Below, piece by piece: positions 8,439 through 17,423 of a DNA stretch of 64,000 nt. The translations under genes and the position numbers were made by a program. The stretch covers positions 61,655 to 125,654 of the forward strand of contig NZ_JACYHE010000010.1 in assembly GCF_021696945.1 (NCBI RefSeq), in the 5' to 3' direction. Origin of the DNA: Streptomyces sp. JJ36. Its GTDB lineage: Bacteria > Actinomycetota > Actinomycetes > Streptomycetales > Streptomycetaceae. The notes under the pieces were generated by a model. It saw only the letters and a list, made by a program, of their open reading frames with translations, searched no databases and was not told where the DNA came from. How positions within the stretch are numbered: the first letter of the stretch is position 1; every line of letters begins with the position of its first letter.

Positions 8439-10592
8439 ATGGATCCGGGCAGACTGGCGCTGATCCGCAGCGGAACCGACGAGGCACCCCAGCGCCTTGG
8501 CTCCGGCTATCTGATCGCTCCGCGACTGGTCCTGACCGCCAGGCATGTGCTGGTCGACGCTACGGGGAACCTCTGGCCTGCTGTCCACGTGCGCATCGGC
8601 CACCACTGCGGCGGTGAGATGACTTATGTGCGAGCGGAGGTGATGTGGCACCCGGATGAACTCGATGTCGCACTTCTCCGCATCGACCGTGAGGTCCACC
8701 TACCCGGCGCCGTTCGCTGGGGCTCCCCTGCTGGTACCGCCCCGCTGCGGTACCAAGGGCTCGGCTATCCCCTGGCCGCCAAGGGCGAGACCCGGGCCCC
8801 GGAGCACCTGCGCGGTGAACTGCCTCCCTTGTCGGGCAGCCACAACAGCTATGTCCTCGACCAGGGCCCAGCGCCCACTGCCCGAACGGACGACAAGAAC
8901 GCCTGGGGCGGAGCCTCTGGGGCCGCGATCTTCTGTGACGACCGTCTGGTGGGCGTCGTGACCGAGGAGGTGCACTCCTACGGAGCCCGTCGGCTGATAG
9001 CTCTGCCGGCGCGGTGCTTCACCGACGACGGAACTTTCGTGTCCCTCCTGGCGAAGTACGGCGGCGGGCCTCCTCGAATGAGCACCGTCGGTGCGTCGCC
9101 GCCGAGGGCGAAGCCGTTCGCCGAACGGACCAGCGCCGAGTGTGAACTCGAGCAGCTCCTGGCCCCGTTGTTCGCCGACCCGGCCTTCCGTGTCGGCCAT
9201 GCGCGGGATCTCGCCCGGGATCTGGGCTACGGCACCGACGGCTACGAGCCCACCGTCGCTGACCTTGCTGCTCTCGTGATGGCGCACTCTCGCGGGCTCG
9301 CGTCGCTCGGTGAGGCCGGGGTCCGGCGCGTCGAGGGGACCGCCGTCCGAGCTGCGTGGACCCACCTGTTCGGGCGCTCCCGTCTCCTCGGCGCGTCCCT
9401 GCTCTCCTTGAACGAGCACGAAGCCTTGATCGCTTTGCTGCGCCGGGTCTGCAAGCAGCGGCCGGAGGTCATGCCGTGGGCGGCTCGTGAGGCTCTGCGC
9501 TACGTCGTCCTGCCCGAGACGCTTTCCGGTGCGCAGTTCGAGGAACAAGATCTCATCGGCGTGGTCGAGGCGCTGGAGGAGCTGTCCGATGCGGAGAGCA
9601 TCTCCGGGGGCACCACGCCGGTTCCCGTGCTGTTGCGGCTCGTCGAGTACGTTGCAGCGGCCATGGATGACGCCGCGCTCGGTGATGAGCTGCGCTCCTG
9701 GTCGTCGGCGACCGCTGAGCGGTTGGGTGTTCAATCCGGCGCTCTGGGCGAGCGACGTGCGGACGCCGCCCGGTGGAGGCAACGTCTGATCTCCCCCGTG
9801 GCACGGGTGGTGATGGAAGTGCAACGTGATGCGGCAGCGGCCGAGGAACGCTATCGGTGCAGGATCCTACTCGCCCGCGGCGATGGCTCGCGCAGCGTGC
9901 TCAAGGATGTGGAGTCGGCGTCGAAGACCCCCCGCGAGGCGGCGCGATGCCTGAACGACGCGGTCTCCACAGCCTGTCAGGAGCCCGGCCAGGGCGACCA
10001 GGTGCCGTGGGTGACCGTCGTGGTCGACCGCGCGGGACTCGATCTGGCTGTCGACGAGTGGGAGCCGGAGGCTGACGACTTCCTGCCCGCATGGCCGATC
10101 GGAGCGCAGTACCGGGTTTCCCTCAGCTGCCCGGAACTCACGGATCAGAGGCCGGACCGTGAAAGCGACCAGCAACGCCGCTGGAAGCGCGGCCGCTCGG
10201 TGACGCTCGCTACCGGCAGCGCGTGCGCCGGCAAGCGGCAGCTGATGCACCTGCTGCAAACCGACCATCGCGACACCGCGCAGATCGTCCTCCACGGCCC
10301 CGCCACCCAGCGCAAGTCCTGGCTCGTGGTCTGTCTGGCCCTGGGCGTTCCCGTGGTGCTCTGGGATCGCGACGCCGACGGCTACGAGGACGCCGAAAGA
10401 CTGCGAAGCCTCGCTCCCGGCGGGCCGCCGGAAACGCTCCCTGAGCGGGTCCGGCATTTCCGGAGTCACTCCGCTGCGCACCCGGATCAGCGCCGGGCAC
10501 GGCCTTCGCTCGTCTGGGAGCCGGAAGGCCGTCACCCGCAAAGCGAGTCGCTTCACCTGAGGGACCCCAGGAGAGGAACACACGCGTCATGA
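8439..10592 (+). CDS. Trypsin-like protease fused to a VMAP C-terminal domain (vWA-MoxR-associated protein)
   Basis: Product is a 717-residue protein. Residues 1 to about 215 form a trypsin-like serine protease with an intact triad: H36 (TARHVL), D76 (DVALLRI) and S160 in WGGASGAAI. No signal peptide is seen, so it should act in the cytosol. The middle is helical and resembles an effector-associated/VMAP middle region. The C-terminal part includes LDLAVDEWEPEADDF, the hallmark of the VMAP-C domain. Family knowledge (Aravind group's ternary conflict systems) has VMAP, MoxR and vWA proteins acting together, with the fused enzyme as effector. The ATG start at 8439 sits 1 nt after the Trypco2 stop. 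The end overlaps the MoxR start by 4 nt (ATGA), so translation is coupled. The target of the protease is unknown. Confidence 0.85.
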   Translation: MDPGRLALIRSGTDEAPQRLGSGYLIAPRLVLTARHVLVDATGNLWPAVHVRIGHHCGGEMTYVRAEVMWHPDELDVALLRIDREVHLPGAVRWGSPAGTAPLRYQGLGYPLAAKGETRAPEHLRGELPPLSGSHNSYVLDQGPAPTARTDDKNAWGGASGAAIFCDDRLVGVVTEEVHSYGARRLIALPARCFTDDGTFVSLLAKYGGGPPRMSTVGASPPRAKPFAERTSAECELEQLLAPLFADPAFRVGHARDLARDLGYGTDGYEPTVADLAALVMAHSRGLASLGEAGVRRVEGTAVRAAWTHLFGRSRLLGASLLSLNEHEALIALLRRVCKQRPEVMPWAAREALRYVVLPETLSGAQFEEQDLIGVVEALEELSDAESISGGTTPVPVLLRLVEYVAAAMDDAALGDELRSWSSATAERLGVQSGALGERRADAARWRQRLISPVARVVMEVQRDAAAAEERYRCRILLARGDGSRSVLKDVESASKTPREAARCLNDAVSTACQEPGQGDQVPWVTVVVDRAGLDLAVDEWEPEADDFLPAWPIGAQYRVSLSCPELTDQRPDRESDQQRRWKRGRSVTLATGSACAGKRQLMHLLQTDHRDTAQIVLHGPATQRKSWLVVCLALGVPVVLWDRDADGYEDAERLRSLAPGGPPETLPERVRHFRSHSAAHPDQRRARPSLVWEPEGRHPQSESLHLRDPRRGTHAS

Positions 10593-11599
10593 CAACCCCA
10601 GAGCATCTGCCCGGCAGCAGCGCCGGTGATCTGCCCCCTGCCGTTAGCAGCGATGACTGGCGGTTGTTCCGCGGGGACGGCGAGCGCGTCGAGGTCCCCT
10701 TTCCTGCCGCCCCTCCGTGGCGTCGGTTCGACGAGAGGCGGTCATCGACCGTAGCCAAGGACTCCGACCCCCGGCCCTACCTCATCGGCCCGAACGAGGC
10801 CGACATCGTCAACGCGGCGCTCCATCTGCGCCGCCCCCTCCTGGTCACCGGTCAGCCCGGTACGGGGAAGTCCTCGCTGGCGCACGCCGTGGCCCACGAA
10901 CTCGCGCTCGGTCGTGTCCTGCAGTGGCCGGTGAACAGCCGCTCGACCCTGCAGGACGCCCTGTACCAGTACGACGCCGTCGGCCGGCTCCGCGAGGCCA
11001 CGTTACGCCGGGACGCGGACGGCACGGAGCCGGACATCGGCCAGTACATTCGGCTCGGGCCGCTCGGCAACGCTCTCGTGCCACGGGAGCGCCCCCGCGT
11101 GCTGCTCATCGACGAGCTGGACAAGGGTGACGTCGACCTGCCCAACGATCTGCTGACCGTCTTCGAGGAGGGTGAGTTCGCCATCCCCGAACTCACTCGG
11201 CTTCCCGAGAACCATGCGCCGGTTCACGTCCAGACCGATGATCCGGACGACCCCGCCCCTGTGACACGCGGCCGCTTGTGCTGCAGGGAGTTCCCGGTCG
11301 TGGTCATCACCAGCAACGGCGAGCGGGATTTCCCGCCCGCATTCCTCAGACGCTGTGTGCGCCTCGACCTCCCCGAACCCGACGAGCGACGTCTGAGGGA
11401 GATCGTCGCCGCACACCTCGGCCCCGAGGCGCTGACCGACGTCGACGACCTGCTGGGGGAGTTCCTCGGCCGCCGCGCTGCCGGAGAACTCGCCACCGAC
11501 CAGCTGCTCAACGCGGTCTACCTTCGCAACGGCGGCGCCGATCTCGATGCGGGCTCCCTGCTCCAGGCGGTTCTGCATCAGCTCGGCGGAGCAGTGTGA
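10589..11599 (+). CDS. MoxR-family AAA+ ATPase of the VMAP conflict system
   Basis: Product is a 336-residue AAA+ ATPase. Walker A GQPGTGKS is at 88-95, Walker B VLLIDELDKGD starts at 171, and a sensor/arginine-finger region follows (SNGERDFPPAFLRRCVRLD). The layout matches MoxR-type ATPases, chaperone-like enzymes that work with vWA-domain partners. Here the next gene supplies the vWA domain and the preceding gene the VMAP-protease, which is the classic trio. The start overlaps the trypsin-VMAP stop by 4 nt. The next gene starts 4 nt after this stop. It probably uses ATP hydrolysis to couple a sensed invasion signal to effector release; that role is inferred from the family. Confidence 0.88.
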   Translation: MTTPEHLPGSSAGDLPPAVSSDDWRLFRGDGERVEVPFPAAPPWRRFDERRSSTVAKDSDPRPYLIGPNEADIVNAALHLRRPLLVTGQPGTGKSSLAHAVAHELALGRVLQWPVNSRSTLQDALYQYDAVGRLREATLRRDADGTEPDIGQYIRLGPLGNALVPRERPRVLLIDELDKGDVDLPNDLLTVFEEGEFAIPELTRLPENHAPVHVQTDDPDDPAPVTRGRLCCREFPVVVITSNGERDFPPAFLRRCVRLDLPEPDERRLREIVAAHLGPEALTDVDDLLGEFLGRRAAGELATDQLLNAVYLRNGGADLDAGSLLQAVLHQLGGAV

Positions 11600-11603
11600 C
11601 GTC

Positions 11604-14600
11604 GTGATCGCTCACATGGCGAAAGTGCTGGCCGACAGTGGGGTGGAGCTCTCCCGGGACGAACTCCTCGATGTCCTGTGGCTCGCGGTGACCCTGCCAG
11701 AGGACGCCAAGCCACTGGCACGCGCTGCCGGCGTGTCCGCGGTGTCGCCGGAGCGGCCCGACACGTCGGAGCACGACGGGGCTTCGTCGCCGCCCGAGGC
11801 CTCGAAGTCCTCCGGCACGGTAAGCGAGAAGATGGGCGCCGAGAACACGGAGACCGGTTCGGCGCACCCGCTCCTGGCCGCCGGGCAGAAGCCCTCGGAC
11901 CAGACTGCGCGGACCGACGCCGACGCGACGTCATCCCCGGCGATCGGCGTCCGCACACCGGACTCCCGCTTGGCCGGTGCCGGGCAGCTGCGCCTCGGCA
12001 AGAGTCTCCGCCCGCTGCGGCAGCGTTTCCCCGACCGGATCGGTCACGAGCTCGACGTCACGCGGACCGTCGCCGCCATTGCCGACACAGGCGTGCCCGA
12101 GACCGTGACGCGCCCGGTGAGGAGCCGCTGGCTGTCGCTCGCTCTCGTTGTCGACGACGGGGTGTCCATGGTTCTGTGGCAGCGCCTCGCCAGCGAGGTC
12201 CGCAAGGTCATGGAACGCGCCGGAGCCTTCCGCGACGTGCGCGTCTACGGTCTGGACACACGTGGGTTCGCGCCGGGCCTGCGGACCGGCCCGTTCCGGC
12301 ACCGCGGACACCTTCAGTCACCGAAGACCCTGTGCGATCCGGCGGGGAACACGCTCGTGCTCGTCGTGAGCGACGGTGTGGGAGCTGCGTGGCGGGACGG
12401 CGGGATGCGGCGGGTGATGGACCTCTGGGCCCGATGCGGCCCCACAGCGGTCGTCCAGGCCCTGCCGACCCGGCTCTGGGGGAGCACCGGGCTCGGCGCA
12501 CGGCAGTGGCAGGTCACCACGCACCGCCGCGGCGGCCCCACCCATGCCTGGCACGTCACCGATCCGGACCTGCCGCCGAACCTCGTGAGCTTCGACTCCG
12601 TAGCCGTCCCGATCCTGGAACCGACCCCCGCGGCCGTCGCCGACTGGGCGCAGCTCATCGCCTCACCCGGCGCAACCGCCCTTCTGCCTCTGTGGGACGA
12701 CAGCCGGCCCGGCGCCGAACCGTCCATCGCCGATACCGACCGGAGCAACGCTGCCGAAGCGGTGATGCGCTTCAGGGAGGCCGCGTCCCCGGAGGCATAC
12801 CGGCTCGCCGCCCACGTGGCCGCCGTATCGCCTGTGACGCCACCGGTCATGCGCCTGGTGCAGGCCGCTCTCCCGCTTCCCACCGACCCCGGGCATCTCA
12901 TGGAAGTGTTCCTGGGGGGCCTGATGCACGAAGTCGATGTCGACCAGCGCGGCAGGCTGCCGCATCACAGGCGATTCGACTTCTCCGGCGATGCCCGCCG
13001 CATTCTGCTTAGTGCCGTCTCACCGAAGGAACTGCTGCGCACCGCCGAGGCCGTCACGCGACGCATCGAGGCCGCCGTCGGTCGTGCCCCGACCTTTCCG
13101 GCGTGGGTCGGCCACCCGGACGGCGCTGCCGTGATCGAGGACAGCCAGCTCTCCTTCGGATGGCTCCGCGATCAGCTGCTGGAGCGGCTGGGCATCCCGT
13201 CCGCGGATGCCCAGCCGGCGGTGCCCGTAGCGGTCGGCCGCCACGCGTCCGGGGGCGCGACCGAGGATCCTGCAGGAACCGGGACCGTCGGCAGCGGAGG
13301 ATCCGACCCGTCCAGCGAACCGTACATGTCAGCCGACGACGACGTGCGTGCGGCGCTGGGGGCCGGCTGGGTGGGGCTCGAGCCGGGGGAACCGGCGCGA
13401 ATCGGCCGGTTCCGGCTTCTGGCGCGTTGCGTCAGGGGCTGGTCGCACTTGGCGATGTACCTGGGCCGGGACGAGGACGGTGCCGTTGTCGCCATCCGGG
13501 TGCCCACACCCCTGCACATCAGGAATCCGACGGCCGCGCTGGACCTCGTCCGCAGGGAAGCCGAGTGTCTGCTGCGGATGCGGGGCGCCCACGCGCCCGC
13601 CCTGGTCGACGTGCAATCGCACACTGCCGAGGAGCTCCCCTGGATTGCGGCGACGTGCGTCCATCGTCGTGAGGGCGATCCGTCGTCGGCTCCCGCCCCC
13701 ACACTGCGAGGCGTCCTGCACGAGCATGGGAGAGACGTTCCGGGGGAGCTCTTCCTGCGGATCGGCCTCGGCCTCTCCGAGGCACTCGCCCGTGCCCACA
13801 GTCTCGGTATCGTGCACGGCTCGCTCGCGCCTCGGACCGTGCTCGTGTCCGACAGTGACGTTCGGCTGGTCGGCTGGGCGACGGCGACCCTCGACGGCGT
13901 CGACAGCGACCATCGAGAGGTCCTGCCTGTGGGCGAGGCCTATGTCGAAGCGCGCGATGGTGGACCCTCGCTCACGCCCGAGAGCGACGTGTATGCCGCC
14001 GGGGCGGTGCTTCTCGCCCTTCTTGCGGGACAATGGAAGGATCCGAAGGCCGGGCACCGCGACCAGAGTCCCTCGACCACGTCCAGGATCGATCCTGCGC
14101 TCCTGCGGATCCTCTGGCGTTGTCTGGAGCACGAGCCCACCCGTAGGCCGTCTGCCGCCTTCGTGGCTGAGGCGTTCGCCGCCGCAGCTGGAGGTCCGGC
14201 AACGGCGATGGCGAACCAGGCGTTGCTCGCCCGCACGGCCGAGGAGATCCGCCACCGGCGATCGCTCGCCCGCCAGGACATGAGAACCCACGGCCAACGA
14301 CTCGCTCGCCTCCTCCGTAAGCATTCGAATCAACTGGCTCTCGTGGGGCAGCGGGAGGAGTCGGTCACCACAGCGCAGGAAGGTGTGGAGGTGTGCCGGG
14401 AACTGGTGGCAGTAGAGGGCCGGTCTCGCTTCGGCGACCTGGGTGCCGCTCTCAGTAACCTGTCCGTGAGGTTGTCCGAAGTCGGCCGGAGGGAGGAGAG
14501 CCTCGATGCCGTGTCCGAAGCGAAAACGCTGTACCGGGACTTGGCTCAGGACGACTTCGACACTTTCGGCTCGGGCCACGCAAGGATTCTCAACAACCAG

Positions 14601-15056
14601 TCCATCCATCTGGCGGAAGCGGGGAGAGGAGAGCAGGCGCTTCAGGCCGTCCAGAAGGCTGTGGAGATCGACCGCAGACGGACCGCTCAAGGGGACCGTG
14701 CAAGTGCGGGTGATCTGGCGAGAAGCTTGGCGAATCTGGGCAGTCGACTGGTCGACCTCGGACGTGAGCAAGAGGCGTTCGCAGCCGTGGCCGAAGCGAT
14801 TGACATCTATCGTGACCTGCACACGGACCACGCACACCAGGTCTCGCGGGACTACGCCGTCAGCCTCAACAATCACGCCGTCCTGCTGGGAAACCAGGGA
14901 CGCTATCGCGAAGCTCTGAGCACGGTCGAGGAGAGCGTTGCGGTTCAGCGTCGGTACGGACGCGATCTCGCGCACGGTCTCACCGAGACCAGTGAGCAGT
15001 CAGAGCGCATCGAGAGCTGGCTCAAGGATCGCCGCACGCGAGCCCCTGGGACGTAG
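11604..15056 (+). CDS. SAV_2336-type vWA protein with pseudokinase and C-terminal TPR array
   Basis: Product is a large protein of about 1,150 residues. Residues 1-35 give a small helical head (SGVELSRDELLDVLWLA). A low-complexity linker leads to a vWA-like domain with DDGVSM at 184-189 in place of the DxSxS metal site, as in SAV_2336-type proteins. Residues about 590-850 have a protein-kinase fold that looks dead: the lysine strand reads VAIRV, the HRD loop reads HGSLAPRTV (about residue 737) and the DFG position reads VGWAT. From about 890 to 1,120 repeated helix pairs with A/G-A-L and R-x-x-E patterns indicate TPR repeats. The GTG start at 11604 is 4 nt after the MoxR stop; ATG 11616 is an alternative. 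It should be the sensing or scaffold partner of the MoxR-VMAP pair. Confidence 0.8.
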   Translation: MIAHMAKVLADSGVELSRDELLDVLWLAVTLPEDAKPLARAAGVSAVSPERPDTSEHDGASSPPEASKSSGTVSEKMGAENTETGSAHPLLAAGQKPSDQTARTDADATSSPAIGVRTPDSRLAGAGQLRLGKSLRPLRQRFPDRIGHELDVTRTVAAIADTGVPETVTRPVRSRWLSLALVVDDGVSMVLWQRLASEVRKVMERAGAFRDVRVYGLDTRGFAPGLRTGPFRHRGHLQSPKTLCDPAGNTLVLVVSDGVGAAWRDGGMRRVMDLWARCGPTAVVQALPTRLWGSTGLGARQWQVTTHRRGGPTHAWHVTDPDLPPNLVSFDSVAVPILEPTPAAVADWAQLIASPGATALLPLWDDSRPGAEPSIADTDRSNAAEAVMRFREAASPEAYRLAAHVAAVSPVTPPVMRLVQAALPLPTDPGHLMEVFLGGLMHEVDVDQRGRLPHHRRFDFSGDARRILLSAVSPKELLRTAEAVTRRIEAAVGRAPTFPAWVGHPDGAAVIEDSQLSFGWLRDQLLERLGIPSADAQPAVPVAVGRHASGGATEDPAGTGTVGSGGSDPSSEPYMSADDDVRAALGAGWVGLEPGEPARIGRFRLLARCVRGWSHLAMYLGRDEDGAVVAIRVPTPLHIRNPTAALDLVRREAECLLRMRGAHAPALVDVQSHTAEELPWIAATCVHRREGDPSSAPAPTLRGVLHEHGRDVPGELFLRIGLGLSEALARAHSLGIVHGSLAPRTVLVSDSDVRLVGWATATLDGVDSDHREVLPVGEAYVEARDGGPSLTPESDVYAAGAVLLALLAGQWKDPKAGHRDQSPSTTSRIDPALLRILWRCLEHEPTRRPSAAFVAEAFAAAAGGPATAMANQALLARTAEEIRHRRSLARQDMRTHGQRLARLLRKHSNQLALVGQREESVTTAQEGVEVCRELVAVEGRSRFGDLGAALSNLSVRLSEVGRREESLDAVSEAKTLYRDLAQDDFDTFGSGHARILNNQSIHLAEAGRGEQALQAVQKAVEIDRRRTAQGDRASAGDLARSLANLGSRLVDLGREQEAFAAVAEAIDIYRDLHTDHAHQVSRDYAVSLNNHAVLLGNQGRYREALSTVEESVAVQRRYGRDLAHGLTETSEQSERIESWLKDRRTRAPGT

Positions 15057-15399
15057 CGGACGATCCCTTCTCCTGAGCCTTCCTCACTGGATCTCCGAAC
15101 GGACCGGGGCAGGCCGAATATGAGTGTGGGTCGCTTCTTCGTGCTGACCTGAATCACCCTGCAGTCCACGACTCGGTGCAATGCACAGTAACCGGGGTAT
15201 TCGTACAGAGACGATCTGTCAGGTGTCGGACCGTGGCGAAGACGGTTGCCTGTGGGAATTCTCGCGTGCAGAGGCGAGCAACAGCCGGTGAGTGGGAGAA
15301 CGGACCAACTCGACAGAGCCGCCCTGGGGTGGCCGACAGGCATTCCGGCCGCACGCGAACGAGCGTCACCGGCGCGTCCGGAGGTCGAGGGGCGGCGTG
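15057..15399. other. Convergent intergenic gap
   Basis: This 343-nt stretch lies between the end of the vWA-pseudokinase-TPR gene and the end of the minus-strand 255-residue gene. Frames up to about 130 codons exist on both strands, but none shows family features. No strong terminator hairpin was found by eye. Confidence 0.5.
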
Positions 15400-16167
15400 T
15401 CATGTCACGTGGCGATGTTCCCCGAGTCGGGCTGAGTCCGGGAGGCGGAGCCATGCGGTGCTCTCGCAGTCCCAGCCGCGCAGGCGCATGGGCCCGAACC
15501 GGGTGTGCACGGGTGCCTCCTGGGCCAGGAGCAGCCCGGTGAAGGTCAGGTGCACGGCGTGGTAAGAGGCGGTGACCCGGTGCCAGTCGATCCCGGGCGC
15601 GCCCTGCGGCCGGGGGGCGGCGAACTCCTCGCACAGGGTGGCGAAGTCGGCGGCGGAGGCGATGGTGAACACGTCGCAGCCGGAGCCGTCCATGAGCAGG
15701 TCGATGCCGGTGAAGGGTCTGTCGAAGCCCAGGTATCCGGTGTCGACCACGGCAGTCCAGGTGGGAGCCCCCGTCGGCAGGAGTGAGGAGGTCCACAGGG
15801 CGCCCGCCGGCTTGTCCGGGTAGGTGGGGTCGTCCTCCCGCAGGCGGGGTGGCCGGAGCGTGTGCACAGGCGTGCCGTTCTCGGCGACGACGACCTGGGG
15901 GAAGGTGAGTTCCTCGAGCGGGGACCACCATTGCCGTTCGGATTCGAGGAAGGCGGCCAGGCGCTCCACCGCCTCACGGTCGGATACGGGAGTCCAGGTC
16001 TTCAGGTCGTCCCACACGGAACCGGTGGAGAAGGACAGTGCGATGTCGACGGCCAGGTCGTGCAGTTCCGGCATCGACAGATCCGGTTCCAGGGCGGCCT
16101 CACGGGCCAACTGGAGAGCGACCGGGGCCGCATGGAGTGCGGAGGCCGAAACCGATGCGGAATTCAT
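15400..16167 (-). CDS. Hypothetical cytosolic protein, last gene of a secreted-protein trio
   Basis: Product is a 255-residue protein that I do not recognise. There is no signal peptide or membrane segment. It has Trp-rich, acidic stretches (GIDWHRVTASYHAVHLTF, LRGWDCESTAWLRL) of mixed alpha/beta character. The ATG at 16165-16167 is chosen because GAAAGGA lies just upstream and the start overlaps the stop of the lipoprotein gene by 4 nt (ATGA); a longer frame to 16362 exists but would overlap the lipoprotein heavily. The three genes here (interrupted secreted Cys protein, lipoprotein, this protein) look like one operon. Its role could be partner or immunity-like for the exported proteins, but that is only a guess from context. 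Confidence 0.65.
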   Translation of the reverse strand: MNSASVSASALHAAPVALQLAREAALEPDLSMPELHDLAVDIALSFSTGSVWDDLKTWTPVSDREAVERLAAFLESERQWWSPLEELTFPQVVVAENGTPVHTLRPPRLREDDPTYPDKPAGALWTSSLLPTGAPTWTAVVDTGYLGFDRPFTGIDLLMDGSGCDVFTIASAADFATLCEEFAAPRPQGAPGIDWHRVTASYHAVHLTFTGLLLAQEAPVHTRFGPMRLRGWDCESTAWLRLPDSARLGEHRHVT

Positions 16168-16751
16168 TGGTTCCTTTCGGAGGCGCCGTGCCAGAGCCAC
16201 ACAGCGGTAACCTCTCCCACTTCCGGGTAGCTGCTGGTCCGTTCTTCCGGTGGGACCGACCAGTAGATCTGTATCGTAGCGTAGGTGTTTCGCGGACCCT
16301 GGAACAGGGAGCGCGGCATGGCAATCGACGTATGGCCCGTGCTGCCTCCCCGGATCGAGCACGGGTCAGCGCTGCCCGCCCGGCACGTCCATACATTTCC
16401 GTCGCCCTCGGGAATGCCTGAGGAGTCGACGCGGGAATAGCCGTTCACCTCGACCAGATAGGGCCGACCGGATGTGTGCAAGGTGAGCCACCCGTTGTTT
16501 GCGTTGCCCGTGTCCGGCGGGGGCCACGCCACGTGGGAAGAGGGTGGTCGTCGCTCGCTCCCATCGACGGCAAGCCAATCGAAGGTGAAGAGCGGTAGTT
16601 GTCGGTCATGGAGGACTGCGGAAGGTGGCTGCATCGGAGCTTCCCGAGCCACCCGCCCGCTGTCGGATGCGCAAGCTGAGACGGCGGCGCAGCCGAGGTA
16701 CGCGGCAAGCAGGCCGCGCACCCCGGAACGCAGCGTCGCATTGACTAGCAC
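16164..16751 (-). CDS. Putative lipoprotein of unknown function
   Basis: Product is about 195 residues with an N-terminal hydrophobic segment (RGLLAAYLGCAAVSAC) ending in a lipobox VSAC, the modified Cys being residue 27 from the chosen start. It should be anchored on the outer face of the membrane. The rest is a Ser/Thr/Gly/Pro-rich beta-type domain with two further Cys (VWTCRAGSADPCSI) that could pair. The GTG start at 16749-16751 overlaps the last codons of the upstream Cys-rich secreted gene; an in-frame GTG ten codons later would give a shorter signal. The end overlaps the next gene by 4 nt. No family was recognised. Confidence 0.65.
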   Translation of the reverse strand: MLVNATLRSGVRGLLAAYLGCAAVSACASDSGRVAREAPMQPPSAVLHDRQLPLFTFDWLAVDGSERRPPSSHVAWPPPDTGNANNGWLTLHTSGRPYLVEVNGYSRVDSSGIPEGDGNVWTCRAGSADPCSIRGGSTGHTSIAMPRSLFQGPRNTYATIQIYWSVPPEERTSSYPEVGEVTAVWLWHGASERNQ

Positions 16752-17239
16752 TTGATGGTTCGGGTCCGGCTGATGTCGTTCCCCTTCACCGTCTTTCCGC
16801 TGCGGAAGGTGACCCAGCTGTTGGCGGTGATTCGGTGCTTGTTGTTTCGGCACTTGTCGTTTGCGGAGGCCTTGACCTTCTTCTTGTTGTGCCGCGTCAC
16901 GTCGCCCTTCTTGCCGATCCGGTCCCAACCCCACCAGCGGTCCTCCCAGAGCTGGGCGGTAACCCGAATCTTCGGCTAGCTCTTCTTACAGGTCGTGACG
17001 GCCTCGCCGTTCGTCCGGCCCGGACTATGGTGGGAGTTGTGCGGATCGTGGGCCTTCACTGTGCAGTCGCAGCTGCCGCAGTTGTCGGAAGCGCGACCCG
17101 CGGGACTTGCTCCGGAGTCGCGGATGACGTTGTTGACGCTCCCGGTGCGCTCGGTGTCGTCGGCGGCTGCAGGCGTTGCTGTTCCCATCAGGATGATTCC
17201 GACCACGAAGATGGCAGCGGTCGATATCCTGGTACGCAA
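16745..17239 (-). pseudogene. Secreted Cys-rich actinobacterial protein interrupted by an in-frame TAG codon
   Basis: The first 87 codons encode a Sec signal peptide (MRTRISTAAIFVVGIILMG, cleavage after about ATPAAA) and a small domain with CGSCDCTVKAHDPHNSHH. They stop at TAG (16976-16978). The same frame then stays open for 76 more codons down to TAG 16745-16747, starting PKIRVTAQLWEDRWWGWDRI and ending ISRTRTIKC. Both halves together look like one roughly 163-residue exported protein, of a type I believe is common in Streptomyces: N-half with PH...H and NGEA.TTC, C-half with a Trp-rich strand, a central KC and a terminal TIKC. So this is a full gene broken by one codon, a read-through candidate, or a sequencing error. 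It overlaps the start of the lipoprotein gene. Confidence 0.75.
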
Positions 17240-17423
17240 AAGTGATCCCCCAAGAAGTTCCCCGATGCGGGTCGATGGTCAGTTCGACTCGCAGTAGCAT
17301 GAGCGTAACACATGATGAATGCGTCCCAGCGAGATGACTGGCTGCGCGGAAACGGAACCTGGGGAAGGGGCATTGCCGGGCGAACGCGCTGCGGCTTGGG
17401 CTCTTTGCTGACCAGATGTGCTG

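Noticed and set aside
14945..15931. 328-codon minus-strand frame overlapping the vWA gene end and the 255-residue gene
   Set aside because: Arg/Pro/His-rich sequence without motifs; overlaps better-supported genes in other frames.
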